A stretch of DNA of 7,507 nt from Acidobacteriota bacterium (GTDB lineage Bacteria; Acidobacteriota; UBA890). The notes below the pieces were generated by a model. That model searched no databases. It saw nothing but the letters and a program-made list of their open reading frames with translations, and was not told the origin of the DNA. Position 1 is the first letter of the stretch; the number at the start of each line of letters is the position of its first letter. The stretch is taken from contig PBML01000021.1 in the NCBI GenBank assembly GCA_002722645.1, positions 14,007 to 21,513 of the forward strand, read 5' to 3'. Positions 1-6,427 of the stretch are shown one piece after another. The position numbers and the translations under genes were made by a program.

Positions 1-6
1 GGTCTT

Positions 7-12
7 TATAAT
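7..12 (+). promoter_or_regulatory. Probable -10 box (TATAAT) upstream of the HU gene
   Basis: A perfect sigma-70-type TATAAT hexamer lies 33 bases before the HU start codon. It would place transcription initiation near position 19 and give a leader of about 27 nt. The matching -35 element would fall outside the window, so it cannot be tested here. This is a motif match only, but its position directly upstream of an HU gene, which is normally strongly expressed, makes it plausible. Confidence 0.45.
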
Positions 13-45
13 TCGCCTCTTCGGATCCCGGAATTAGAGATTTTT

Positions 46-315
46 ATGGTTAAAGCCGATCTTGTCAAAATTATTGCCCGGGAAGCTCGCATCACTAAGG
101 TGAGCGCGGAATCGGCAGTCAATGCGATTATTGGCGCCCTTAAAAACGCGCTCGCCCAGGGTGAACGTATCGAATTGCGTGGTTTCGGCGTCTTTGAGGT
201 TAGACCTCGCAAGCGTGGTATCGGGCGCAACCCACGCACCGGCCAGGAAATTGTTATTCCGCCAGGAAAATCGACTCGTTTCCGGCCCGGGAAAAATCTT
301 GGCAAGATAGGCTGA
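46..315 (+). CDS. HU/IHF-family histone-like DNA-binding protein
   Basis: An 89-residue nucleoid protein that binds and bends double-stranded DNA as a dimer. Seen in the sequence: an N-terminal helical dimerisation half (about residues 1-40, beginning MVKADLVK), the GFGVF turn at 46-50 that opens the beta saddle, and the arm motif GRNPRTG at 60-66. Pro63 in that motif is the residue that intercalates into DNA in this family. The length (about 90 aa) is normal and the protein looks complete. It starts at ATG 46, with only a weak purine-rich RBS (AGAGA) before it. A TATAAT box sits just upstream, so it probably has its own promoter. By eye I cannot decide between HU and an IHF subunit; homodimeric HU is the conservative reading. 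The gene stands alone, separated by 107 bp from the protease downstream. Confidence 0.95.
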   Translation: MVKADLVKIIAREARITKVSAESAVNAIIGALKNALAQGERIELRGFGVFEVRPRKRGIGRNPRTGQEIVIPPGKSTRFRPGKNLGKIG

Positions 316-422
316 GTTACTTCCCCGCTCCACTAGTCGGGATTCTTTACCCCCCTTGTTAGTATCTATTAAGAACCTAGTGTCCCCCATTCCTCTAGCT
401 GAATGTCATCCGGTGGCCCCAC
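316..422. other. Intergenic gap between HU and the protease gene
   Basis: This 107-bp gap contains no convincing ORF and no strong terminator. The only hairpin candidate is a 4-bp CCCG/CGGG stem around 323-339 followed by a short T-rich stretch, too weak to call. The last bases hold the likely ribosome binding site GGTGG (412-416), six bases before the GTG start of the protease gene. Confidence 0.5.
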
Positions 423-1532
423 GTGTCTGAAAAGAAAAATAGCAACAGATCTACCGGTTTTCTTGAGGAAATGAGCCCTGAGGCGGCGGCAACTCTGGAC
501 CATTCCTCAACCCCGGAAGGCGTTCCAACCCTGGACCAATTGACCACCAGCGACCAACAGCCGACCGAGCTCAGTTATGGGAGGGCAAGAGCTCCCGGTA
601 ATCACGGCCCTCCGCGGATCAGGATGAACATCGTGCTGTTCGTGTTGACATTCACGAGCAGCATCTATTGGGGGTTCATTCAGTACCAGCAGTTTTACTC
701 TGAAGAGCTGCGCAGCGTTTTGACTTCCAACCCTTTTGAGGCTCCATCCGCTCTGCTGGGAGGTTTGCCGTTCGGTATCGCAGTGATCGCGATTCTGTTG
801 GCGCACGAGATGGGCCACTACTTAACCTGCCGACACTATGGCATCGAGGCTAGCCTGCCCTATTTTCTACCACTACCACCGCCTAACTTGGTCCCGACCC
901 TGCTGCCTGGCACGATGGGTGCTGTCATCCGGATACGGGGGGCGATTACAAGTCGGAGGGCCTTGTTCGACATTGCAGTCGCTGGACCGATTGCCGGCTG
1001 GGTCGCTGCCTTACCAATCCTTGCGTACGGTCTCTCGCAATCGCGTGTTGTGAGCACCATTGAGATCGAGACTAGCGGCCTCTACTTGACACTGGGGGAA
1101 CCACTGCTGTGGGGACCGATGTCACGCTTCTTCGGTCCGGAGATTGGGCCAGCACAAGACCTTGTCATGCATCCGCTGGCTTTCGTTGGCTGGTTTGCCT
1201 TGCTGATCACAGCGATGAACTTGCTACCTGTCGGACAACTCGACGGCGGCCACTTGCTGTATTCGCTGGTTCCACGATGGCACCGTGCTCTATCCTTCAC
1301 GGTGCTGATACTGATGTTTTTCGCTGGTTTCCGCTTCTTTCCTGGATGGATACTCTTCGCCGTAATCGTGTCAGTGCTGTTCATCATGGGTGGCCTTGGC
1401 AAACCCCGTCCCATCGATGACGGACAGAAGCTGGGGGCAACCAGAATCGTTCTAACGTTAATCGCCCTGGCGATTTTCGTTACCTCTTTCATGCTGATCC
1501 CGGTAACGATCCCGCCTATTGTCTTCAGCTAA
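423..1532 (+). CDS. Site-2 protease family (M50) intramembrane zinc metalloprotease, EGY-like
   Basis: A 369-residue polytopic membrane protease. Seen: a hydrophilic N-terminal region of about 65 residues rich in Ser, Thr, Pro and acidic residues; a first membrane helix at about 69-86; the zinc-binding HEMGH motif at 128-132 inside a hydrophobic helix; and NLLPVGQLDGGH at 266-277, the second conserved M50 motif, whose Asp274 is the expected third zinc ligand. Four or five more hydrophobic segments follow, up to the C-terminus. The PYFLPLPPP stretch (146-154) and LFDIAVAGPIAG (181-192) resemble the plant and cyanobacterial EGY branch. No PDZ domain is visible, so it is not an RseP type. It likely cleaves membrane-embedded substrates, which cannot be predicted from here. 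The start is GTG 423 with GGTGG six bases upstream. Its 3' end overlaps the convergent minus-strand gene by 8 bp. Confidence 0.93.
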   Translation: MSEKKNSNRSTGFLEEMSPEAAATLDHSSTPEGVPTLDQLTTSDQQPTELSYGRARAPGNHGPPRIRMNIVLFVLTFTSSIYWGFIQYQQFYSEELRSVLTSNPFEAPSALLGGLPFGIAVIAILLAHEMGHYLTCRHYGIEASLPYFLPLPPPNLVPTLLPGTMGAVIRIRGAITSRRALFDIAVAGPIAGWVAALPILAYGLSQSRVVSTIEIETSGLYLTLGEPLLWGPMSRFFGPEIGPAQDLVMHPLAFVGWFALLITAMNLLPVGQLDGGHLLYSLVPRWHRALSFTVLILMFFAGFRFFPGWILFAVIVSVLFIMGGLGKPRPIDDGQKLGATRIVLTLIALAIFVTSFMLIPVTIPPIVFS

Positions 1533-2748
1533 CCTCCGAGGCGGCCTGTATTTCCTCGTCGTCGAGGACATGGTCGGCATTCTTCGCGGCGGCCAGCACC
1601 GCCTCAACTCTGTCTGGATGGGCGGCAATACCAAGTGCATGCAGACGATACTCAACGTTCGAGGCGCCGCTCATTGGCCCGACCTCGATCTTCTGCTGAC
1701 GTCCAACCATTGAGGCCGGAACACCTGAATAGATCCGATCGGCGAGCCAATGATCGCCTTTTTTGCTCGCCTTGATGACAGCGGCGGCGTGTACTCCAGT
1801 CCCCGTTCGAAAAGCATCGGCACCAATCACTGGGTGGTTCGACGGAATTGGTATATCAATGGCTTCTGAAGTCACCTTGCAATACTCGCTAAGCTTGGAA
1901 AGGTCATTGCTTGACCAGCCGAGCAGGCAACAGTTAATCAACAGTTGGTCCATTGCCGTGTTGCCACAACGCTCGCCGATGCCAAACGCTGTAGCGTGTG
2001 CGCGACTGGCACCAGCCTCAAGAGCCGCAAGTGCGTTCCACACACCGAGACTGCGATCTTCGTGACCATGCCAGTCAATTGCAACCTCTTCTCCGGTTTT
2101 GGTGACCACGCGTGATACGAAATTAATAAGGGCTCTGACACCCGGAGGTGTTGCATGGCCAACGGTGTCGCACACACAGATACGGCGAGCACCGGCCTCG
2201 ATCGCGACTGTGTACAAGCGGGCGATGGTCTCCGGAGTCGTCCGGGTCGTGTCCTCAGTGACAAACATAACCGGCATACCGCGGTCGACAGCGAACTCCA
2301 CTGCATTTTCGCTATGACGGAGTATAGTGTCGAGGGTCCAGTCCTCAGCATACTGACGGATCGGACTGGAGCCGATGAAACAGGCAACTTCGATAGGGAT
2401 ACCCACCTCGTCGGCAACTTCGATTATCGGTTCGATGTCAGTAATCACGGTACGGGCGGCGCAGTTGGGACTGACGCCGAGGCTTTCGTCGCGGATCTCC
2501 TCAGCCAACCGCTTAACATCGGCGCGCTGCCTGTCCGAGGCTCCTGGAAGACCGAGAGAAGCGGAATTGATACCAAGGCTGTCCATCAGATGGAGGATCT
2601 GCAGCTTATTTTCGATGTTAGGATCGCGTGCCGAGGGTGACTGGATTCCGTCGCGTAGAGTCTCGTCGTTGAACTCCACAGGGCCCATCTCTTCACTGGA
2701 GTCATTCAGGAGATTCCAGTCGTAAATGAGCTTAGATTCTTTCGGCAT
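1525..2748 (-). CDS. 2-isopropylmalate synthase/homocitrate synthase-like acyl-CoA condensing enzyme (DRE-TIM family), no regulatory domain
   Basis: A 407-residue enzyme of the DRE-TIM metallolyase superfamily, which condenses acetyl-CoA with a 2-oxoacid. Seen: TLRDGIQSPS at 30-39 (LeuA: TLRDGEQSPG), with Asp33 the predicted metal ligand; HGHED at 227-231, supplying the two metal-binding histidines; GIGERCGN at 256-263; and a LeuA-like subdomain to about residue 375, including TGTGVH (315-320). It stops where LeuA proteins begin their roughly 110-residue leucine-sensing C-terminal domain, so feedback inhibition by that route is unlikely. Two positions differ from canonical LeuA: Ile35 for Glu, and Glu230 for Asn after the HxH. 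The true 2-oxoacid could be 2-oxoisovalerate, pyruvate, 2-oxoglutarate or something else. It starts at ATG 2748; a TTG at 2787 overlapping the crotonase gene is the alternative, and neither has a good RBS. Last gene of the four-gene operon. Confidence 0.88.
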   Translation of the reverse strand: MPKESKLIYDWNLLNDSSEEMGPVEFNDETLRDGIQSPSARDPNIENKLQILHLMDSLGINSASLGLPGASDRQRADVKRLAEEIRDESLGVSPNCAARTVITDIEPIIEVADEVGIPIEVACFIGSSPIRQYAEDWTLDTILRHSENAVEFAVDRGMPVMFVTEDTTRTTPETIARLYTVAIEAGARRICVCDTVGHATPPGVRALINFVSRVVTKTGEEVAIDWHGHEDRSLGVWNALAALEAGASRAHATAFGIGERCGNTAMDQLLINCCLLGWSSNDLSKLSEYCKVTSEAIDIPIPSNHPVIGADAFRTGTGVHAAAVIKASKKGDHWLADRIYSGVPASMVGRQQKIEVGPMSGASNVEYRLHALGIAAHPDRVEAVLAAAKNADHVLDDEEIQAASEVS

Positions 2749-2771
2749 GGCCGCAGTAATCTTTTTGGCCC

Positions 2772-3569
2772 TTAACGACCCTTCCAATTCGCTTTTCGTT
2801 TCTCCAGAAATGCGCTCATCCCCTCCGTCTGGTCCTCAGTAGCAAAGCATAAACCAAAGAGGTCGGCCTCAATGGCCTGGCCTTCCTTCAACGTCACGTT
2901 CATGCCCTGGTTAACAGCTTCCAGTGCATATCGCATCGCGATCCGTGGCTTGCTGGCCAATTTCGAAGCGAACTTATAGACCGCTTCCATCAGCGAATCG
3001 GCTGGATGGACGGCGTTTACCAAACCGATGCGTACGGCATCGGTGGTGTTTACGTGAGCACCGCTGCAAATTAGTTCGGTCGCCGCACTTTTCCCAATCA
3101 ACCTTGCCAAACGTTGGGTCCCACCATGCCCCGGAATGACCCCAAGGTTAATTTCTGGCAGACCAATCTGGGCCCCTTCGGCGGCAAATCGAATGTGACA
3201 CGCCAGCGCGAGTTCGCAGCCACCTCCAAGCGCATACCCGTTAATTGCTGCGATCACGGGCTTACCACACTCCTCGATCTTGTCGAAAGTTGATTGCCCG
3301 AGGCGCGCAGCCTCTCGTGCCTCTACCGGATCATAGGTGGCTAGCACACCTATATCCGCCCCGGCCACGAACGCTTGTTCACCGGCACCGGTAATAATCA
3401 GAACATGAAACCTGTCATCTGCCGCCAAGGAGTCAACCGCCCTGCCCAGTTCAAGGGTGGTCTCAGCATTAAGTGCGTTGAGAACATCGGGACGGTTGAT
3501 CGTGATGGTGGCAACGGTGTCTTTGAAATCGATAATCAGGTTTTCATATCCACCACTATCAGATGCCAT
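2772..3569 (-). CDS. Enoyl-CoA hydratase/crotonase family protein
   Basis: A 265-residue crotonase-fold enzyme, expected to hydrate trans-2-enoyl-CoA to 3-hydroxyacyl-CoA. Seen: the oxyanion-hole segment FVAGADI (67-73), the second oxyanion segment GYALGGGCEL (111-120), and LPEINLGVIPGHGGTQRL (137-154). Both catalytic glutamates of the hydratase subgroup are present, Glu119 and Glu139, with the same 20-residue spacing as Glu144 and Glu164 of rat crotonase. This favours a true hydratase over a dehalogenase, isomerase or decarboxylase relative. The length is standard for a stand-alone enzyme. ATG 3569 is preceded by a strong GGAGG (3579-3583) nine bases upstream, which lies inside the last codons of the thiolase gene; the two coding regions overlap by 11 bp, so translation is probably coupled. 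The natural substrate chain cannot be read from the sequence. Confidence 0.95.
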   Translation of the reverse strand: MASDSGGYENLIIDFKDTVATITINRPDVLNALNAETTLELGRAVDSLAADDRFHVLIITGAGEQAFVAGADIGVLATYDPVEAREAARLGQSTFDKIEECGKPVIAAINGYALGGGCELALACHIRFAAEGAQIGLPEINLGVIPGHGGTQRLARLIGKSAATELICSGAHVNTTDAVRIGLVNAVHPADSLMEAVYKFASKLASKPRIAMRYALEAVNQGMNVTLKEGQAIEADLFGLCFATEDQTEGMSAFLEKRKANWKGR

Positions 3570-4752
3570 TCGGATCGACCTCCACACACATCGCGATGCC
3601 CTGACCACCACCAATGCACGCAGTCGCCAGACCACGACCACCACCTCGGCGGTTAAGTTCTTTGAGTAGTGTGTAAATTAGACGAGTCCCTGTCGCCCCC
3701 AACGGATGACCGAGCGCAATTGCACCACCGTTGACGTTAGTGCGCTCACGATCGATTCCAAGCTCGCGTTCGACCGCAAGGTACTGCCCAGCAAATGCTT
3801 CATTTACCTCGATAAGGTCAAGATCTTCCAGCGCCCACTCAGCTTTTTGGAGCGCTAACTTACTAGCAGGCACAGGACCGATTCCCATGTAAGACGGTTC
3901 CACGCCGACTATGCCCCACGAAATGACTTTCCCGATGGGCTTCTTGTCGTGCTCGTTGGCCCATTCGGCACTGGCCACAACAACAGCAGCAGCACCGTCA
4001 ACCACCCCGCTGGCGTTGCCAGCGGTGACGTAAGAATCCGGGCCAAATGCCGGCTTGAGCTTGGCCAAATCCTCAAGCATGGTTCCCGGTCGAAGGTGAT
4101 CGTCGACATCGACGAAGTGTGCGCCCTTGCGAGTCTTAACCTCGACCGGAACGATCTCCTCGGCAAACACGCCGCGTTCTTGAGCTGCTGCTGCCCGTTG
4201 CTGGCTGCCGAGTGCGTATTCATCCTGCTCTTCACGACTTATTCCGAAGCGATTCGATAAATTGTCACTGGTCTGTGACATCGTGCAGCCGCAATACGGA
4301 TCGAGCAAGGCTAGAGTTAGCGAATCTTGCATTTTGCCGCCACCCATCGAAAAGCCTTTCCTTGCACCATAAATGACGTGAGGTGCCTGGCTCATATTCT
4401 CCATACCACCCGCGAGAACCACGTCGGCTTCTCCGAGTTGTAACAACTGCGCCGCCGTGAGGATCGATTGAATGCCAGACCCGCACAACCGGTTCACGGT
4501 CAATGCTGGGGTCGCCTCGTTAACACCAGCCTTTAGCCCAACATGGCGTGCCCCGTAGATAGCGTCGGGTGATGTCTGTTGGGCATTGCCGATGATGACA
4601 TGGTCTACATGCTCCGGGTCGATCCGGGAGCGATCTAAAGCACCCTTCGATGCAACCGCTCCTAACTCGATCGCCGAGACGTCGGCAAACTGGCCAACGT
4701 AGCGACACATCGCCGTCCGCGCGCCCTCCAGAATCCAAGCTTCTTGATTCAT
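3559..4752 (-). CDS. Acetyl-CoA acetyltransferase (thiolase family)
   Basis: A 397-residue thiolase, which reversibly joins two acyl-CoA units (acetoacetyl-CoA from acetyl-CoA) or cleaves 3-ketoacyl-CoA. All hallmarks are visible: nucleophilic Cys90 in NRLCGSG (87-93), AGGMENMSQAPH just after it, NEAFA (317-321), catalytic His349 in GGAIALGHPLGATG, and the second acid/base Cys379 in ACIGGGQG. The length of about 395 aa is typical. The start ATG 4752 has GGAG (4760-4763) seven bases upstream and gives the normal thiolase N-terminus (MNQEAWILEGART); an open extension further upstream is not homologous in appearance. It lies 16 bp after the dehydrogenase stop and overlaps the crotonase start by 11 bp. 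Family members include biosynthetic (PhaA/AtoB) and degradative (FadA) enzymes; by eye it is closer to the short-chain acetyl-CoA acetyltransferases. Confidence 0.96.
   Translation of the reverse strand: MNQEAWILEGARTAMCRYVGQFADVSAIELGAVASKGALDRSRIDPEHVDHVIIGNAQQTSPDAIYGARHVGLKAGVNEATPALTVNRLCGSGIQSILTAAQLLQLGEADVVLAGGMENMSQAPHVIYGARKGFSMGGGKMQDSLTLALLDPYCGCTMSQTSDNLSNRFGISREEQDEYALGSQQRAAAAQERGVFAEEIVPVEVKTRKGAHFVDVDDHLRPGTMLEDLAKLKPAFGPDSYVTAGNASGVVDGAAAVVVASAEWANEHDKKPIGKVISWGIVGVEPSYMGIGPVPASKLALQKAEWALEDLDLIEVNEAFAGQYLAVERELGIDRERTNVNGGAIALGHPLGATGTRLIYTLLKELNRRGGGRGLATACIGGGQGIAMCVEVDPNGI
3579..3583 (-). promoter_or_regulatory. Shine-Dalgarno site GGAGG of the crotonase gene
   Basis: GGAGG on the minus strand, nine bases before ATG 3569. 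It decides that start against upstream in-frame alternatives, which would overlap the thiolase gene by a further 75 bp and encode an unlikely Val/Arg-rich extension. The site is embedded in the thiolase coding region. Confidence 0.75.
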
Positions 4753-4768
4753 TCGACTTCTCCGAAAT

Positions 4769-5824
4769 TCACCCGCTGATCCGCTCGGCAACGGCAACAG
4801 CGACCTCTTCTGTCTTAAGGTTGCCACCGAGGTCACGAGTAACCTGGCCTTCAACGATCGATCGACGAACAGCATTCTCGATCGCCGCGCCAACTTCATG
4901 GTACTGGAGAAACTCGAACATCAGCTGCGACGTAAGAATAGCGGCCAACGGGTTCGCCACGCCTTGGCCAGAATATTTCGGAGCCGACCCGTGGACCGGC
5001 TCAAAAAGCCCTACACCAGTTTGCGGGTTCAGATTAGCGGAAGATGCTACACCCAGACCACCTTGAAGTACTGCGCAGAGATCTGTGACGATGTCACCGA
5101 ACATGTTGCACGTAACAATGACATCAAACTGTGCCGGGTTTTTTACGATTTGCATTGCGAGAGCATCGACGAACAGGTGCCACGACTCAATGTCTTTGTA
5201 CTCCACCCGTACTTCCTCGAAAACCCGCTGCCACAGATCGTGCCCGTAGCGCAGCACGTTGCTTTTGTCGCTCATCACGACGCTCTTACGCCTGTGACTA
5301 CGAGCATACTCAAAAGCGTAGCGAATTATTCGTTCGACACCCTTCCTCGTGTTTACATCCTCCTGCAACGCTACCTCATCAGGGGTCCCTAGCTTGAAGA
5401 TCCCGCCAACCCCAACGTACGCACCCTCAGTGTTTTCTCGCAAAACAACGAAATCGAGGTCTTCGACCGTCCGGTCTTTCAGGGGGCAAAGGCTCTCATC
5501 GAGAAGCTTAACCGGGCGGTGGTTAACAAACAGGTCAAGACCAAAGCGCAGACCAAGTAAGATTTCCTTGCCATGCGCCATATCGGCAATACGAGGATCA
5601 CCCAAAGCACCGAGGTAGATTGCATCGAAGTCGTCCCGCAAACTCTCAAGGGCGCCATCTGGAAGTCCGACACCTGTTTTCAGGTAGGTGTCGGCACCGT
5701 AATCGAACCATTGGCACTCGACATCGATTCCAAAAGCGGCCGCAGCGACCTCCGTGACGTGCATCGCGGCTTCTGTGACCTCATTGCCAATTCCGTCTCC
5801 TGGGATCACCGCAATGCGTGTCAA
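4769..5824 (-). CDS. Isopropylmalate/isocitrate dehydrogenase family protein (LeuB-like)
   Basis: A 351-residue beta-decarboxylating dehydrogenase, oxidising a 2-hydroxy-3-carboxyacid to a 2-oxoacid with loss of CO2. Seen: the N-terminal IAVIPGDGIG (4-13); substrate arginines Arg93, Arg103 and Arg129 (RENTEG 129-134); Tyr136; Lys187 in DKSN; Asp220; metal-binding Asp244 and Asp248 in MFGDIVTD; and EPVHGSAPKYSG (275-286). The loop before Arg93 carries Leu89-Leu90, matching the Leu pair that holds the isopropyl group in Thermus IPMDH and favouring an alkylmalate substrate. RENTEG is more like isocitrate/homoisocitrate enzymes (IPMDH: RELTGG). Lys283-Tyr284 replaces the Asp-Ile of NAD-dependent IPMDH. 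It starts at TTG 5824, just after a run of eight G that may act as the RBS, and its start overlaps the stop of a small upstream ORF (TTGA). First clear gene of the operon. Confidence 0.93.
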   Translation of the reverse strand: MTRIAVIPGDGIGNEVTEAAMHVTEVAAAAFGIDVECQWFDYGADTYLKTGVGLPDGALESLRDDFDAIYLGALGDPRIADMAHGKEILLGLRFGLDLFVNHRPVKLLDESLCPLKDRTVEDLDFVVLRENTEGAYVGVGGIFKLGTPDEVALQEDVNTRKGVERIIRYAFEYARSHRRKSVVMSDKSNVLRYGHDLWQRVFEEVRVEYKDIESWHLFVDALAMQIVKNPAQFDVIVTCNMFGDIVTDLCAVLQGGLGVASSANLNPQTGVGLFEPVHGSAPKYSGQGVANPLAAILTSQLMFEFLQYHEVGAAIENAVRRSIVEGQVTRDLGGNLKTEEVAVAVAERISG

Positions 5825-6027
5825 CCGCCCCCCCCTATTTTGCAGTACTCCTCGGCAATCTGATTCATTCCGTGCACCAACTTTCCGAGAGCGAGCGGAA
5901 GGTGGGACATCAGCGGCGGAGCACGAAATGCCCCGTGCAGTAAAGCGCTCGAGTCAATGTCCAACTGGGTATGAAGAGGGATATTACACCCGTAGCTGTA
6001 GGGCGGCCATCCGTCGCCAGATACCAA
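5821..6027 (-). CDS. Doubtful small ORF upstream of the dehydrogenase
   Basis: An open frame of up to 68 codons from TTG 6027, or 47 codons from TTG 5964, filling the 159-bp gap between the VanZ and dehydrogenase genes. I do not recognise it. Its C-terminal half (LPLALGKLVHGMNQIAEEYC) could form an amphipathic helix and reads like protein, ending in a four-glycine tail encoded by the G8 tract. Its TGA overlaps the dehydrogenase TTG in a TTGA junction typical of translationally coupled genes. Against it: neither start has a visible ribosome binding site, there is no ATG before the internal Met near its middle, and the longer version overlaps the VanZ 3' end. It may be a coupled leader peptide, a real small gene, or chance. 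Confidence 0.25.
   Translation of the reverse strand: MVSGDGWPPYSYGCNIPLHTQLDIDSSALLHGAFRAPPLMSHLPLALGKLVHGMNQIAEEYCKIGGGG
5828..5835 (-). repeat. G8 homopolymer at the dehydrogenase translation start
   Basis: Eight consecutive G on the minus strand, ending three bases before the TTG start of the dehydrogenase gene. It is the only purine-rich stretch close enough to serve as a ribosome binding site. The tract also encodes the terminal glycines of the overlapping small ORF. Gaining one G, or losing two, would join that ORF in frame to the dehydrogenase. Confidence 0.6.
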
Positions 6028-6427
6028 GAATCATCGATGCAGCTAGAACCGCGCCAACCGTGTCGGCTGTCCAGTCCCATACAGAAGCATCCCGGCCAAA
6101 CGTGAAACTCTGGTGCCATTCATCAGTAATTCCGTAGAGGCTAGCAATGGTGACAGAGGTACCAACTCGAACCATCGTACGCGTCGCCGCCTCGAATCCT
6201 CGAGTAATTGCGAAAACAAGGGTCAACTCAAAGAAGCCATATTCAAGTATGTGAGCAACCCAATCCGGAATTTCGATTGGATCTGGCAGATTGGGGAGAG
6301 ATGATTGGTGCGAAAGCCATGCAATAAGAGAAGCAGTGGCGATTGCCGGGAGCCAATACAACAGCGTGATTCCCAAGGCGGCCAATATCTTAGGGTGAAA
6401 CGAAGTACATCGCCCAGGCGAGAACAA
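5984..6427 (-). CDS. VanZ family membrane protein
   Basis: A 147-residue membrane protein. VanZ homologues include the teicoplanin-resistance accessory protein, but most members have no known role. Seen: a hydrophobic segment at about 14-38, then the family motif DWVAHILEYG (55-64, with Asp55, His59, Glu62 and Tyr63), a second helix to about 76, a third at about 87-100, DEWHQSFTFGR (102-112), and D-WTAD-VG (118-125) leading into a last helix to about 137. These match the DKxxH...E-Y and DExHQ...GR...D pattern of the family in the right order. The start is uncertain: TTG 6427, with GGTGGGA upstream, overlaps the preceding small gene by 38 bp, and internal TTG codons near residues 14 and 18 are alternatives. 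It does not by itself imply antibiotic resistance. Confidence 0.85.
   Translation of the reverse strand: MFSPGRCTSFHPKILAALGITLLYWLPAIATASLIAWLSHQSSLPNLPDPIEIPDWVAHILEYGFFELTLVFAITRGFEAATRTMVRVGTSVTIASLYGITDEWHQSFTFGRDASVWDWTADTVGAVLAASMILGIWRRMAALQLRV

Noticed and set aside
296..308. Inverted repeat ATCTT-GGC-AAGAT at the end of the HU gene
   Set aside because: A 5-bp AT-rich stem with a 3-nt loop, inside the last codons and not followed by a T-run, so not a terminator.
323..345. CCCG/CGGG hairpin with a short T stretch after HU
   Set aside because: The stem is only four base pairs with a ten-base loop and the T stretch is interrupted; too weak to call a terminator.
2155..2640. Plus-strand open frame antisense to the synthase (about 161 codons)
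   Set aside because: It is a shadow of the LeuA-like gene, whose catalytic motifs lie on the minus strand across this interval.
4898..5392. Plus-strand open frame antisense to the dehydrogenase (about 164 codons)
   Set aside because: The opposite strand encodes a complete isopropylmalate-dehydrogenase-family protein with all catalytic residues; the plus-strand product resembles no family.
5900..5975. Possible minus-strand promoter (TTGGAC / TTGACT) between VanZ and the dehydrogenase
   Set aside because: No acceptable -10 hexamer is found at 16-18 bp from either candidate -35 box.
5984..6427. Reading the VanZ gene as a glycopeptide-resistance determinant
   Set aside because: No van ligase, dehydrogenase, dipeptidase or two-component genes are nearby, and VanZ-family proteins are widespread in bacteria without resistance.
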